Source: Pseudomonadota bacterium
Lineage (GTDB): Bacteria; Pseudomonadota; Alphaproteobacteria; ATCC43930; CGMCC-115725
Direction: 5' to 3'
Assembly: GCA_021790295.1 (NCBI GenBank)
Contig: JAJYIC010000205.1
Span: forward strand, 1-5,205
Length of the DNA: 5,205 bases
Within the stretch, counting starts at the first letter, position 1, and each line of letters starts with the position of its first letter. The notes under the pieces are model-generated. The model made no database searches. It was not told the origin of the DNA and saw only the letters and a program-made list of their open reading frames with translations. A program made the translations under genes and the position numbers. Shown here in pieces: positions 4,696 to 5,205 of the stretch.

Positions 4696-5198
4696 GCACG
4701 ATCCTCATCCGCGAGAAGACCCGGCTCGGCGGCAGAGGCGCGCGCGCGCCGCGCCACTTCCTCGACCTCGATCGGCTCGACCCGGCGCTTTTGCGAGGGA
4801 TCCTCGATACCGGCCTTGCCTACAAGAACGGGCGTCGCGATCGGCCTCTCGCCGGCAAGACCCTGGCGATGATCTTCGAAAAGCCTTCGACGCGTACGCG
4901 CGTTTCCTTCGAGGTGGCGATGCGCCAGCTCGGCGGCGAGGTGGTCGTCCTCAACACGGCCGAGAGCCAGCTCGGGCGCGGCGAAAGCCCCGCCGATACC
5001 GCCCGCGTTCTCTCGCGTTATGTCGACGCCATCATGATCCGCACCAATGCGCCCAAAAAGCTCGAAGAACTTGCCCATTTCGCGACCGTTCCCGTCATCA
5101 ACGGCCTGACGGACGCTTCCCATCCCTGCCAAGTGATGGCGGACGTGATGACCTTGGAGGAAAAGAAGGGGCCGCTTCAGAAGACCGTCGTCGGCTAG
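4683..5198 (+). CDS. argF: Ornithine carbamoyltransferase, incomplete at the contig end
   Basis: ArgF joins carbamoyl phosphate and ornithine to form citrulline. Only the N-terminal, carbamoyl-phosphate-binding half is present: 171 residues of the usual 300-310. Recognisable are RHFLDLDRLDP (about 24-34), the phosphate-binding STRTR (69-73) in FEKPSTRTRVSFEVAMRQLGG, ESQLGRGES, the IMIRTN block and ASHPCQVMAD with His147-Gln150. The ATG at 4683 lies inside the end of argD, with no SD in front, so translational coupling is likely. About 22 residues precede the family's usual start, and no closer in-frame ATG, GTG or TTG exists. The frame ends at TAG 5196-5198, but the last nine bases (5197-5205) equal the start of the Illumina adapter. 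The stop is therefore probably artificial, and real sequence likely ends at 5196. Not a convincing pseudogene. Confidence 0.93.
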   Translation: MAGLSTILIREKTRLGGRGARAPRHFLDLDRLDPALLRGILDTGLAYKNGRRDRPLAGKTLAMIFEKPSTRTRVSFEVAMRQLGGEVVVLNTAESQLGRGESPADTARVLSRYVDAIMIRTNAPKKLEELAHFATVPVINGLTDASHPCQVMADVMTLEEKKGPLQKTVVG

Positions 5199-5205
5199 AT
5201 CGGAA
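5197..5205 (+). other. Probable sequencing-adapter remnant at the contig end
   Basis: The final nine bases, AGATCGGAA, are identical to the first nine of the standard Illumina TruSeq adapter read-through sequence. They sit exactly at the end, where untrimmed adapter would be left in an assembly. They also interrupt a well-conserved gene with an in-frame stop. Confidence 0.75.

Noticed and set aside
4470..5132. Minus-strand frame of 220 codons over the argD end and argF
   Set aside because: Antisense to the STRTR and HPCQ motifs of ArgF and to the ArgD C-terminus; no independent support.
5196..5198. In-frame TAG in argF as a true nonsense mutation or recoded stop
   Set aside because: It is made by bases that match the sequencing adapter at the contig end, a simpler explanation.

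Overview
The window is a 5.2 kb piece of a high-GC genome. Protein signatures (an ArgD with the QCGMGRTG motif followed directly by ArgF, a small stand-alone RecX, a PaiB-type FMN-binding protein, a short Cys-type glutathione peroxidase) point to an alphaproteobacterium, probably of the Hyphomicrobiales (Rhizobiales). That placement is inference from gene content and style, not from a marker gene. Six protein-coding genes and parts of two others' regulatory regions are ordinary housekeeping or accessory functions; there is no mobile element, CRISPR array, tRNA or rRNA that I can see.

Layout: on the minus strand, a 3'-truncated dapD (lysine/diaminopimelate synthesis) runs off the left edge, and upstream of it lies a complete glutathione peroxidase gene. 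A 141-bp divergent intergenic region separates the peroxidase from a plus-strand pair, a LysE-family exporter and a paiB-like gene that starts at TTG behind a strong Shine-Dalgarno (SD). These converge on a minus-strand recX. A 332-bp divergent region then leads to the plus-strand arginine genes argD and argF, which overlap by 13 bp. argF runs into the right edge.

The most interesting part is the argD leader (about 3309-3522). It has a good sigma-70 type promoter (TTGACA, 17-bp spacer, CATAGT), nested and mutually exclusive stem-loops, and a 21-codon ORF with its own SD. Nine of the ORF's 21 residues are Arg, and it ends in four consecutive Arg codons just before its stop. The Arg-codon run is complementary to the spacer between the argD SD and its GTG start, and it also forms one arm of a terminator-like hairpin. 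Together this looks like an arginine-sensing attenuator for argDF. The parts are visible in the sequence; the mechanism is inference.

The apparent early stop in argF at the right edge is probably an artefact: the last nine bases match the start of the common Illumina adapter, so the true gene most likely continues beyond the contig.

Functionally the locus is rich in basic amino acid metabolism. DapD makes the N-succinyl keto acid of the lysine pathway. ArgD enzymes often also transaminate that intermediate. ArgF continues arginine synthesis, and LysE-family proteins export amino acids, in some cases lysine or arginine.
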